A stretch of 64,000 nt of DNA from Ornithodoros turicata (Eukaryota; Arthropoda; Arachnida; Ixodida; Argasidae), in NCBI RefSeq assembly GCF_037126465.1, contig NC_088201.1:24040550-24104549 (forward strand), given 5' to 3'. The notes beneath the pieces are model-generated. The model saw only the letters and a program-made list of their open reading frames with translations. It was not told where the DNA came from and made no database searches. The position numbers were made by a program, and so were the translations under genes. Positions 54,390 to 64,000 of the stretch are shown here, in pieces. The number at the start of each line of letters is the position of its first letter. The first letter of the stretch is position 1.

Positions 54390-56230
54390 CGGGTGACATA
54401 ATATTTATCACTCCCCGACGCAAACACTGGCGACAGGCTATCGGAGGCTTCGGAACAATCAACTTCACGTCTCCCGCACCACACGTTTTGTTCAGAGTGT
54501 TTGTGCTTTGTCCGTCGGACATGATGGGAGGGACACCAGCGGGTTTGAAAACCGGCGCGCAGGACTCCGTCAATGAAGATCTTTCGTGTCTTCCCAGGAT
54601 ATTGTCAGGATTGGACGTTTTCGGTATCACCATGCTGCTGTAGTCTACGAAGAGACTATACAGGTGCTCCTTTAAAGTGGACATTTCTTTGGAGAAATCG
54701 TTGAGAATCGTCTCGCTTTTCGCAGATATCCGTACATCCCGTTCTGGAGAAATGTTTTCCGAATGGGACTGTACTATCGCAATGATTTCTCCTTCTGAAA
54801 TGTTGAGTTGGTTCAGGAACCCGTCGACCCCAGCGTCCATCTCAAGCCTTCTGATGGGACTGCAATCTTTCAGGAAGACGTTTAGGGCATCCAGGAGAAA
54901 CTTGGTCGATGTAGTCGCATCGCGGTATAGTGCACATTACTACTTCCGGGCACGTCGTCCTCATGTGGTCAAACAGGCTGTCCAGGTACAATTCTGAACC
55001 ACTTCTTGGCAGCTCTTCTGAAAATATGGTGTGCGAATAACGCATACCTGAGCTCGTCGCAGTTTTGTGCTCGTCTTGGGCGAGATTCCTTGAGCACTCT
55101 GGCTTTACGCCCTCCAGCCTCTGGTTTAAACCATCTTGAATTCCTTGTTTGCTTGTTCGTTGTCTGCTCGTTGCAGACACAAGGGGGCCTTGCTCACTCT
55201 CTGGACACTCGGGAAATTCCGTCTGAACACTTCTGGAACTTCTTCCACTGACGGAGAAATCTTCGGACACCGAGAACATCGATGTATCATTATCATCACG
55301 ACTTGTCGAGTCCAACGTAGACCACTCGGAGAGGTTCACCGTGATGAACCGATCACCTTCTCTTCGGGCAGATTTCTTGCAAGTTGAGTGAACGTGTCCT
55401 TCACTTTTTCTCCACTTTCCTCAACGACATCAGTCTTGTCGAGATTCAAGTCCTGTTGAACTTCGTCGTAGCGAGCTCCAAGTTTCGACGGCATATCTTC
55501 ATTTTTCAGTGAACATGACGACTTGTCCTCAGCCTTGACTGCTCATTGCCTCTTCAGCCTCTCCATGCTTCGCAGCAAAACGTGACTCTTCAGGGCTGCT
55601 GGCTTCAGAGTCAGCTCGCGTCACAACAATGTTAGAACCTACGATCTCTGCACTGTACCGAGCTCTATTCTGAGCCTTGGTTACGGTTTTGGAATGGAGG
55701 TCACTGCAGAAATGCTCATAAGCACCGAGGGAACTGTCTTGTCTCCAAGGTCAAGCTTGCTCCCACTCTCGAAGTCTTTTAAAACAGTCGAGCTATAGAC
55801 TCGAGAACTATTTCGGAAAAGCGGTCCTCTGCCAGACGTTCTTGACCTTAAGCTCCATCATACGTGGCCGATACACCATGTCGCAGTCTTCATGACACTC
55901 ACTGAAGAATCTAGAGCCGCTCGGGCTCGTACCATGATAGCGATGTGGTATTCCAGGTGTCGATCGCAAGGCTCATATTCGCTCTCCAACAAGTCTTGAT
56001 TCACGAGAGCTTGGATAGCTTCATTGAATTCAGTCATCTTGCAACTTTCAATGCCAGGAACGCAAGTTTCGGTCTCAGTTGGGAGGTGTTCAATGGGGTT
56101 GCGGTCAGCAAAGTCGTTATATCATTGATGTTTCTCGCAACTGTTGAACGACAAGTAGCACGTGCCCTTCCCAGCTGTTCTAAGTTGTCCATTCTGACGC
56201 AGTCCAGTACAGTTCAAATCTTCCAGTCCA
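54390..56230 (-). pseudogene. LTR retrotransposon internal region: gag-like start, then unknown coding remnant
   Basis: Read on the - strand from about 56195, a frame begins MDNLEQLGRARATCRSTVAR and continues, after a frame change, as NEAIQALVNQDLLESEYEPC near 56025-55965. This helical pattern resembles BEL/Pao-type gag N-termini. Further on, a Ser-rich segment (54842-55339) with PEVVMCTIPRCDYID is followed, after another frame change near 54890, by FLLDALNVFLKD and a helical region to about 54400. No protease, RT or integrase motif was recognised in 1.8 kb, so the element is non-autonomous. The function of the second half is unknown. Confidence 0.6.
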
Positions 56231-56276
56231 GTTCAGTCCAACCTTCGCCGGTAATTCATGCGCAGACACCGGTTTG

Positions 56277-56292
56277 CCGGGTTTCGGCACCA
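56277..56292 (-). other. Primer-binding site
   Basis: On the - strand TGGTGCCGAAACCCGG lies three bases inside the LTR at 56296. TGG-initial sites complementary to a tRNA 3' end in this position define minus-strand priming in LTR retrotransposons. This fixes the element's orientation as -. Confidence 0.75.
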
Positions 56293-56295
56293 AAG

Positions 56296-56778
56296 TGTGC
56301 AAGAATATAGAAGATGCCAGTAACGGACGATGAACAACGGAAAGAAGTTCATGTTCACAAGAAGCAGTTCATGGAAAGAACTACAACGAACATGGAGGAA
56401 GGAAAGACAGGGGGAGCGCTATTGCTCTGAGAAGTGAAGCCGAGATTGGAGGCCACTCCCATGACATCACCGCTCGCTTTCCGGTTTCGGTTACATACAT
56501 TTCTATGGGAGCCCCCAACGCATAGTTTCGGAATACTTGGAGAGGTGTGGTGATAGCGCGCCGAAGTGGCCCCCAAAGTGGCGTGTGCAAAGCGACTAAC
56601 GCGACCCCCACGTGCCTTCAAAGAAGCTACAGATCATCTCCTATTCTGATGTCACTTGCACCCCGTTTCTCTCTTCTGTCGAGGAGCTGTTGGGGCGCCT
56701 CCTTTTCTTCTTTCCTCCATAACAATGAACGAGGCCCGCTCACGAGTGGTGATGCCGATGACGTTCCGATGTGGTGCA
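56296..56778 (-). repeat. LTR copy 2 (full length, 5' LTR)
   Basis: On the - strand it begins TGCACCACATCGGAACGTCA and ends ATTCTTGCACA, the TG...CA termini of an LTR. It shares both ends with 54292-54389. The 5-bp flanks of the pair do not match, so the target duplication is lost or the element is rearranged. Confidence 0.75.
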
Positions 56779-56999
56779 GGAGAAACGCAATCTTTAACAT
56801 TTCTATACGTTACCTCTGGCCTCAGAAGCCTTCAGGACTAGAGTCCCTTGCTTCGGAAGCCCCTTGTCCCTTGAAGAACGCCACTCGTTTCTGTGCTTCT
56901 TTGCTTTGTCCACTTGTTTCTTTGGTGCTGCACGACGCGTGACAGCCGAACCACGGGTTTGCATGCGCGATATGGCCACGCTGCATAAGGTGCAGTCAG

Positions 57000-57860
57000 C
57001 ATTTACGCTAGTTTGGTACCCCGACGAAATGAGGTCACCATTTGTGTCGATCCGTTTGAAGGTGTTATTGTTAAATGTCCTGGTTCTTCCTGAAATATAC
57101 ATGATCCCTCGTTCCGTGGCTCTAACAAAAAATAAAAAATAAAATAGAAATAAATAAAAAATAAAACAGACAGCTGTGACTTACTTTTGCTCATCGTTAC
57201 ACAGTATGCCGGCACCACCGAGAAGACGATAAAGGCAAAAAGAACCGCAAAAGTGGCAGGCTGCCACACACCCACCACCCCATCGGAGTTAAGCCTAACG
57301 AGCCAAACCTGCCGCCTAGCCGACCTCAAATTAAACCAGGACGGGTAGAAATCAAGCGAACCAGTAAGGAAGTATGAAGGGAATTGCCTCAGGAGGAGAG
57401 CCGCCGATATTTCGAACCCAGACTGTTCTTGTTCTGGGCCAGAGTCGGGCCTGAAACCAGATTTTCTCTGATTGGCTGACTTTGGACTAACTGGACTGGA
57501 ACTGGATGGAATTGGACTGGAACTGTTAGATATGAAGAGAGCTTCGTGGACGGGTGGATCGTGGGGTGGATATGGATGGCTGTGACTCCCTTTTGGCAGT
57601 GTTACTAGACTGGTACGGGGGTAGTTTGGCGCAGCTTTGATGCTGCGGCGCAAGTTGGCGCATGAATGAAAAGCAGCGGGGTGCAGAATGGCGCAGCACT
57701 TCCACCCCTGCAATATAATTCATGCATAATAGATAACATTCTTGCAGCATGCCAGTCAAGCGGTTATTCCGATTTCTCAAGCAGCCTTCGCAGAAGTTTA
57801 CTGTTAGACTTGTGCAGCTGCACAAGCTCTAGGTGTCAGGTTCTGCGCTTTGGTTCACGC
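57000..57860 (-). other. Repeat-like region with long low-complexity frame
   Basis: A 236-codon - strand frame (57003-57713) is Ser/Pro-rich with no domain; its DNA has reiterated CAGTTCCAGTCCA words. I regard it as non-coding retroelement UTR or LTR sequence, not a gene. Confidence 0.35.
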
Positions 57861-58359
57861 TCATTTTAAAGTGCAGGGTTCCTCTCTATGCTCCTCCCTT
57901 CTCAGTATCATCCCTCTTCCGTTGTATTTCATTCAGCTTATATATAAAAAAAAGAAACACACACACACATCTGCAGCTCCAGCAGACGTGCTCGTTTTTT
58001 TCTGTGGAGGACGCTTTCTGTGCTGTGCCTTCGTCAATGAGCCTCTGCTCTCTGGCGTGCTTCGTGGGCCTCCCTCAACTTCTTCCACTGATGCATCCAC
58101 ATCTCCGTGGGTTCTACACGTTGGACAGTTGTCGTTACTCCTAGAAGCCGTTTCCAGAGCATCCCTGTCCACATTCCAGATAGTGAGTTGTAGTAGACCA
58201 CTTTCGTCCCGGTACGGTACACGGTACGATAATCCGAAACGCTATCACGGCAGACTTAGGTACACTATTGACGTATTAGTACACCATGGGAGGAGACGGT
58301 ACGGTTAATTAATGTCATAGCGCTCCCGCATGGCAAATCCGAACCCTGAAAAGTGAAGC
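57861..58359. other. Unassigned sequence
   Basis: Contains a (CA)n tract at 57956-57968 and nothing else recognisable. Confidence 0.35.
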
Positions 58360-58662
58360 ACCAGTGGCATGGCCGAGCGGGTTAAGACGTCTCTTTGGTG
58401 GTAGCCAAGGTCGTGCTGAAGACTGGAAGGTGGTGGGTTCGAATCCTACCACAGGCTGTGCTGTCTGATGTTTTCCCTGGGTTTTCCGAAGACTTTCCAT
58501 ACGAATGTCGGCACAGTTCCCCCTGAAGTCGGCCCAGGACGCATACTAACCCCCCTGTGCCCCACTCCTTCCTGCTGTCCTCTCTCCATCTGTCCACATC
58601 AGTACGCCGCTCATAGCCACAGTTGCTTCGCGGCGCTAACACGAAATAAAAAAAAAGAAGAG
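58360..58662 (+). mobile_element. tRNA-derived SINE, head type 2
   Basis: The A box TGGCCGAGCGG (58370-58380) and B box GGTTCGAATCC (58436-58446) sit in a head with an extended variable region, as in Ser/Leu-type tRNAs. The body from about 58470 (TTTTCCCTGGGTTTTCC, GTCGGCCCAGGACGCATAC, GCTTCGCGGCGCTAACAC) is nearly the same as in the SINE at 5111-5385, whose head is of another tRNA type. Ends in a short A-rich tail. Confidence 0.88.
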
Positions 58663-58804
58663 TGAAGCCTTTCGATATTACGCTGTTGAGGAGTTCTGTT
58701 ATTGCAATCCATTTCGTTGCATCCACGAAGGGTTACTCGCAAAAGGGTTACTCGAGCTGCACAAAGATGCTACGGGTGTCCACACCGCCATCTTGCTTCT
58801 CGCG

Positions 58805-58885
58805 TAGTTAGCCTCGTCTTCTTCTTCTTTTCCTCGTGGAGCCCCGCAACCCACACGACGTCTCCGATAACACGGTACGCTATAG
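58805..58885 (+). repeat. Inverted copy of 63870-63945
   Basis: CTCGTCTTCTTCTTC, then GAGCCCCGCAACCCACACGA and CGTCTCCGATAACACGGT, correspond in inverse to the segment at the window's right end. Confidence 0.7.
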
Positions 58886-58887
58886 AC

Positions 58888-59180
58888 CTCTCCTTGTTTG
58901 TAAACAAATGACGTCATAGTGTTCGACAGCGCCACAAATTTGGTAGAGTTAGACTACGCTTGAAGCTAGGGGGCGAACAAAGTCGCGCCCGAAAGCGACA
59001 GTCTTGAGGGGATTACGATGGCCCCTGAAAGGGACGTGACCTTCGGTCCTACTTTTCTTTCTACTACGAGGCAGCGATCAAGTGCCCATTCGTGGAACCC
59101 AGCCCTCTCCTTCCAATTTGTTTCGGTTTCAGTCTGTTTACCAACGTCATGATGACGTTTCTCGGGTAGAGGTCCATTCC
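58888..59180 (+). mobile_element. Left arm of large fold-back
   Basis: Starts TATAGACCTCTCCTTGTTTG, then AAACAAATGACGTCATAGTG, GGGGCGAACAAAGTCGCGCC, GTTTCGGTTTCAGTCTGTTT and AACGTCATGATGACGTTTCT. The same blocks occur in inverse order at 60440-61055. No transposase is visible between the arms. Confidence 0.8.
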
Positions 59181-59256
59181 TCGAGGAGATCCGAACCGGC
59201 GATACAATAGCGAAGGTTCGCCAGCGTCGCACAGGGGCCATGAGACCAACGCCGTA

Positions 59257-59443
59257 GCGGGTATCGTATCGGAGATGCAAAAACGGTCTACTAAAACTCT
59301 CTAATGACTTCAGGTTGGATGATCATTCCATTACCCTTAATGCTTCCATTTCTTACACATATGGGACTGCTGTCTTTGCACTACCAGATGTCTTATTAGA
59401 GAGTTCTAGCCGTTTTTGCATCTCCAATACGATACCCGCCACT
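59257..59443. repeat. Small inverted repeat inside the fold-back
   Basis: GCGGGTATCGTATCGGAGAT, GCAAAAACGG and ACTCTCTAATGA (59257-59306) are mirrored at 59396-59443 (TTAGAGAGTT ... ATCTCCAATACGATACCCGC). Arms of about 47 bases. Confidence 0.8.
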
Positions 59444-59449
59444 GCAGGA

Positions 59450-60430
59450 TTTACAGTGGTGGGGTCCAGGGGCAGCGTGCATGGTGGGGGCCCTATTCTG
59501 CCTGGTCAGTATTTTTCATAGTGCCTAGCTCATACGGATAAATTATGGCCAAGTCTATATAGAGGCGCCCGACCTTGGTGCCACTATTCCCTGTGATATA
59601 CATGAAAAAGTTCAGTGTACGGCAGCTGGATCGTTTATTACCACCCAGTTTCCACAAAGAGTTCGTAACCTTAGCTTTCTAGTTTACATCTTCTAAGATC
59701 TTGCATCAACTATCTTGCAAGCTATTCAAGGTTACATTAAGCTGCTAGCGTAAATTGAGCTTGTGCAACTTACGATGACTTTCTTAATGAAAAATCAGTG
59801 ATAAGCTCTGTAAAATCAAGCTGTTTAAGAATTCCCTTTCTATGCATAACAATGACAAAATATTAAGTCTGCCGTGCGGCATGGTTGCCCGATGGCTGTT
59901 CTTCATGAACTTCAGTTTCGAAACTGAGCGATCACAGAAACTGCGGCTAACCAACATAACGAGGTATATATGACAGCAGCTATGTCTAGAGCAATAGCAA
60001 TCTTCACACTAGGGAAAGCTTCCTTAACTCCCTTCTCTATAAACAGCGCGTAGAAGAAGTCTTCTCGTCTCCAACCTCGTCTTGCAAAAATGCCTTGGCA
60101 AAGTCACTACCTCGTCAGTTACCTCGTCAGGAAAAAGTTAATCCAAGCCTTCTCTGTAGACATCTGCCAGGCATCCTGCCTTCTTCCTGATGCCTTCGGT
60201 CCCGAGGATGCCGATTTCTCGAAAGAGGCCAAACTTGAAGGACAGTTCTTCATGCGCGGCCAACCATTGATCAAGAGAAGCTAGAAACTGACCTATTGCC
60301 GAGAGAAAGTTTTTGATTTGGAACTGTTCTGAATGGGAAACTAAATACCGTGCTTCTGGGGAAGTTCCGTAGCCTATTGGCGTCAGCCGTATACTGGATC
60401 GTCGATTCCGCTTTCTTACTGCAGTAAATA
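59450..60430. other. Loop of the large fold-back, unassigned
   Basis: No RT, transposase or other family resemblance. A short frame at 60090-60284 is not convincing. Confidence 0.4.
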
Positions 60431-60439
60431 AACCTCTAC

Positions 60440-61055
60440 TCGAGAAACGTCATCATGACTTTGGTAGACAGACTGAAACCGAAACAGATCGGAAGGGAAG
60501 AGCTGGGTTCCACGAATGGGCACTTGTTCGCTGCCTCCTATTGAAAGAAAAGTAGGACGGAAGGTCGCGTCCTTTTCAGGGATCATCGTAATCCCTCAAG
60601 AAAGTGGTTTTCGGGCGCGACCTTGTTCGCCCCATAGCTTATGGGAAATATGAGTTAAAGCCTCCCGGTCAACTTCAACCCTTCCGTGGGTGCTCTAATA
60701 GCCAAAAGCCGTTCCCTATTGTCAAACAAGAATGACTCGGACACAAGAGATGTGACTTACATGGTTTAATCTCTGCCGCCAAAGCACACAACTATCTACA
60801 ACGACCGTCACAGCCCGATTGTCCCACTGTCCCGTTGTTTTCCCCCGAGTCCCTTCTCCTCCTGGGGTCCTCCCTTGACCTTGAGGACTTGCGGTCGCCC
60901 AAGGCCAATACGGAGTGCTAGCCTCCTACGAGGGTGCCATGGGGGACCCATGCCAGGGGGGACCCCACAAGCATCGAGCATAGTTCAACTCTACCAAACC
61001 GGTGGCGCTGTCGAACACTATGACGTCATTTGTTTACAAACAGGGAGAGGTCTAT
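60440..61055 (-). mobile_element. Right arm of large fold-back, split by about 340 bases
   Basis: Inverse counterpart of 58888-59180, but the blocks GGTCGCGTCCTTTTCAGGGA / CGCGACCTTGTTCGCCCC (to 60640) and ACTCTACCAA ... GACGTCATTTGTTTACAAAC (60983-61052) are separated by about 340 bases absent from the left arm, probably a later insertion. Confidence 0.75.
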
Positions 61056-61733
61056 TCCCTCGTTCCAGTATCTTCTCCAACCATGGGGCAGTGATGGAAT
61101 GCTTTGCGCTTTGCGGCAATAAAGCCGTTGAGAGATCTCAATAAGGAAACTTGTTGTTCAGGTCGATCTTACATCTTTGTAACGGTTTGCTGGTCATGTC
61201 CACTGTCTAAAACATCCTCCCAAAAAGGCGCATAAATTCCTGTTTCATTGTGTCAGTGAGACCGCCGGCTTTAAAGTGCACTTTAACCATTCCATCTCGA
61301 TCGTTAGCAATGACTTCTAGAGTGCTTATACAAAGAAACAGTAGCGCCCATTACAGATACCACGTCATACGCTCTGCAGGACCATCGTGAGCATATGACC
61401 GTTTTCGGTACTGGAACGACCTGCTTTTCTGAGCAATCGCCGGAAATCGTTGTGGTGAGTGGGGTCGTTCAGCAACTTGTGTGTACATGCGTGTGTGTAG
61501 ATGTGTGTGGATGCGGACCAGAATCAGAACACGCTGAACAAGGAACCCACGTGGCCAGGTGATTTCGCTGCCGTATTAGTGCTTGAAGACATTGTACTTT
61601 CCACTCATGGACGCAGCATTTTCATAAGATTGCCCATAACTGCCCCTGATGTTTAGGCCATGTCCGTCGAGGAACCTCAGCCTTATGCAGGCGTGAACCG
61701 TACAAATCGTTCAACTGGTGTGGTATTTTCAAG
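61056..61733. other. Unassigned sequence
   Basis: No feature recognised apart from a (TG)n-rich stretch near 61480-61520. Confidence 0.35.
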
Positions 61734-63079
61734 CAGGGTGTCGAACCGAACCCGAACCCGAACCGTTATTTTTGCCGGAACCGAACCCGAACCCGAACCG
61801 AAATTTTCAGAACACTGCTGAACCCGAACCGGAGCAGAACCATAAAAAATAATAGCGGTAACCGGTTCGCAACAAAACGGTTCGGACATAGAAGTCAGCA
61901 CAAGAGTTCCTCTCTATCCCCGAACGAAGACACATCGGTATCATCATCACGCGCCTATATCATGGATTTCAGAAATTTTCACCTAGCAGTCAGACGACGA
62001 CGTATAGTAAGTATACTTTCAGCATCTTTTTAACATGTTGAAGCGCAGTTGTCCTTGTGAGCGCCGCGGCTGACGCCCCACGCACGCGGTGATGCGGCGT
62101 CGACTCTTCAGAGACGAGGTGCCACGCGGACGAATGCAACAGGAATGGAGTAGGCCAGTTATGTAGCTCTACACGACGAATATGTGATCAAATAAGCGCC
62201 CAAGATTTCTTTTTACACGTGAGCAGTAAAAATTAAACAAGTCAGAAACATGAGAAGTGGAGAAGGAGCGTACGCAGAACGGTGCCTGTTTGATTGGTCG
62301 TGGTTTGAAAAGTAAATGTGGTTCTGCTTATTGGTAGTGCAGTTGTGTCGTGATACATTGCCTTTGTGAGGTGGATTAACTAGTACACTGACTGTGAGCT
62401 TGGACAGAGTAAGGCTGGCAGGCTTATTTTCGACATGCTACAGTACGGTTTCAGATCGATTCACGCTGCGAAGGCAGTGTGCCGGCAAGTACTGTCGTCT
62501 ATCTTACGCTGTCCATCTTATTAGGCTTCCTTTAAGTTTATCTTGCTGGCACTGTGGGTGTGAAAAAGAGATTTTGGGAACAGAAAGTAGCGGGACAACA
62601 CCGCTTCATCAGCGTGGACTCTATTTGCAATAAGTGTTCATCCATTTCTTATTTCTCTCGCTAAAGAGCTACCTCACCGCTAAAGACGTCAATGCAGACA
62701 ACAGCAGTAACCCAAGCAGCACAATGTACCGGAAGTCGAGTGCAATAGGGGTGGACGGTATGTGTCTTATCAATGTTCTTTAGTTTCACCAGTCTGTTCA
62801 AGGCCTTCCACCTACCCGTCCACCCCTATTGCACTCGACTTTCAGTACATTGTGCTGCTTGGGAAGCTATTAGCCACGCATTTCCTGATAAAAGCAGTTT
62901 TATGGAACATATAAAACGGAAGCGTTGAACCGGTTCGCGAACCGGTTCGGGGCTGCGAACCGGTTTGCGAACCGGTTCGGTTTTTGGCGTGGCCGAACCG
63001 GAACTGAACCGGAACGAAATCAAAACAACGCGAACCCGAACCCGAACCGAACCCGTATTTTTTGCGGTTCGACACCCTG
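61734..63079. mobile_element. hAT-type element with perfect 8-bp target duplication and GAACCG-rich ends
   Basis: Begins CAGGGTGTCGAACCGAACCC and ends GCGGTTCGACACCCTG. The octamer TTTTCAAG flanks both sides (61726-61733 and 63080-63087). Subterminal GAACCCGAACCG arrays occur at both ends in opposite orientation. The 1,346-bp body has no transposase and contains the MITE at 62711-62863, which therefore inserted later or travelled with it. Confidence 0.92.
62711..62863. mobile_element. Palindromic MITE, CCCAAGCAGCACAATGTAC ends, copy 2
   Basis: Same termini, same GTGCAATAGGGGTGGACGG inner arms and nearly the same loop as 6218-6366, and lying within the hAT-type element at 61734-63079. The two arms of this copy match better than those of copy 1. 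Confidence 0.88.
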
Positions 63080-63087
63080 TTTTCAAG

Positions 63088-63788
63088 TGCACGAAACTTC
63101 TTCCTGTATATGTGATTTTGGCGAGCATCTAAAGCCGTATCGCTTACAGAACAAACAGTGACACTTGCAGTGGTGGGGACCCCGGGGCACAGGGCCCGTT
63201 TGCCCCTCCTTAACTACAGTGTCGTTTTGCTCCTCGTTCATCACTGACGATAACGCCAAAAATCCTACACGAATTAGTGGAGTTGTTTCTGTTTGTTTCT
63301 GTTGTTTCTGCAATCATTTGCGGGTTCTTGAATTCGCAGAACGGTGAATCCCAGTAGCAGACGAATTCTGACTCTTATTTGAAAGAAGGAAAGGAGACAA
63401 TGCGCAGGCTTTCTCTACCTAGGTGGTGCTGCTCCGGAATTCCCTCTCTGTAAACGTCACTCGGACAAGGCCAATCAGTGAGCGCCCTTTGGCGCGGACA
63501 AGGCCAATCAGAGAGGGCATAGAGATCTTGGCGTCCGACCGCCGGGCGGGAGTGATGGCGTCTGTAAATCGGGGGGAAGTCTGAGATCGGCTGGTGGAAT
63601 GCTGTTTCTGGTTAGCGTCGTGCGTGTTTGTACAGCGAGGAGCGTAACACCGTGTTCCACTGAATATGGTCACGTCAGCACTCACACTGGTAAGCGAAAG
63701 TCGGCGTATTCACCGAGGTCTTTTCACTTAGTATATTACGGTGCGAACGCGAAGCAGACGACCTCAGAGTCGCTTTACATCACGCACT
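63088..63788. other. Unassigned sequence
   Basis: Contains a tandem GCGGACAAGGCCAATCAG duplication near 63453-63512 (two copies, about 38 bases apart) and no recognised gene. Confidence 0.4.
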
Positions 63789-63945
63789 GATACCCGCTAC
63801 GGCGTTGGTCTCATGGCGCATACGCGACGCTATCGGAGCTTCGCTGGCGTATCGCCGGTACGGATTTCCTCGAGGAATAGCGCACCGTGTTATCGGAGAC
63901 GTCACGCGGGTTGCAGGGCCCCGTGCGAGGAGGAGAAGAAGAAGA
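63789..63945 (-). repeat. Inverted copy of parts of 58805-59270
   Basis: GATACCCGCTACGGCGTTGG, CGTATCGCCGGTACGGATTT and CCTCGAGGAAT are the inverse of 59190-59270. The following CGCACCGTGTTATCGGAGAC and GTCACGCGGGTTGCAGGG are the inverse of 58805-58885. The intervening fold-back arm is absent here, so this may be the element-free version of the locus or a deleted copy. Confidence 0.7.
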
Positions 63946-64000
63946 CTGCAAAGAATGCAAAGAAAGAATACAACGTCCAGAAAGAAATGGTACTCAAGTT

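Noticed and set aside
54331..55339. Host gene on the - strand
   Set aside because: Lies between LTR copies, next to a primer-binding site, and is broken by frameshifts; better explained as the interior of an LTR element.
57003..57713. 236-codon - strand frame
   Set aside because: Low-complexity Ser/Pro content from reiterated DNA words next to retroelement remains; no domain.

Overview
This is eukaryotic nuclear DNA from a large, repeat-laden genome. It is most likely an arthropod, and probably a chelicerate such as an ixodid tick. The reasons are long introns, a T-cell-leukemia-homeobox (TLX/C15) gene, I-clade LINEs with an RNase H domain, hAT and TA-flanked fold-back elements, and tRNA-headed SINEs whose shared body looks (from memory, unchecked) like the Ruka type described from hard ticks. 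There are no bacterial operons, CRISPR arrays or rRNA genes.

The only clear host gene is on the + strand. Two coding exons of a TLX-family homeobox gene lie at 8373-8625 and 27301-27562, separated by an 18.7-kb intron whose GT/AG ends fall inside homeodomain codon 57. The N-terminal exon(s) were not found and probably lie outside the window. The intron holds hAT elements, fold-back MITEs and SINE/LINE debris. It also holds several non-repetitive blocks rich in TAATTA/TAATTG-like sites that could be cis-regulatory.

Left flank (1-8372): a deleted L1/Tx1-like LINE in which zinc knuckles are fused to the C-terminal RT zinc-binding region; an array of about 215-bp monomers, one with a TATA box; a recurring hairpin plus GATGMCAATRCA motif; a tRNA-derived SINE; a nested fold-back; and a decayed RT pseudogene.

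Right flank (27563-64000): almost entirely mobile elements. At 31.1-35.2 kb there is a + strand I-clade LINE with endonuclease, RT and RNase H. At 42.4-47.6 kb there is a nearly complete - strand I-clade LINE (gag, endonuclease, RT, RNase H) with one internal stop. At 54.3-56.8 kb there is an LTR retrotransposon remnant with a primer-binding site and a gag-like start but no visible RT. At 61.7-63.1 kb there is a hAT-type element with a perfect 8-bp target duplication and a MITE nested inside. Between 58.9 and 63.9 kb there is a set of inverted duplications.

The elements are inserted into one another, so the window is best read as one developmental transcription-factor locus embedded in layered transposon insertions. 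I found no convincing novel multi-gene system. The most unusual observations are the repeated hairpin/CAATACA motif, the TATA-bearing monomer array, the gag/RT-zinc-finger fusion, the SINE families with exchanged tRNA heads, and the LTR element with an unexplained Ser/Cys-containing coding remnant.
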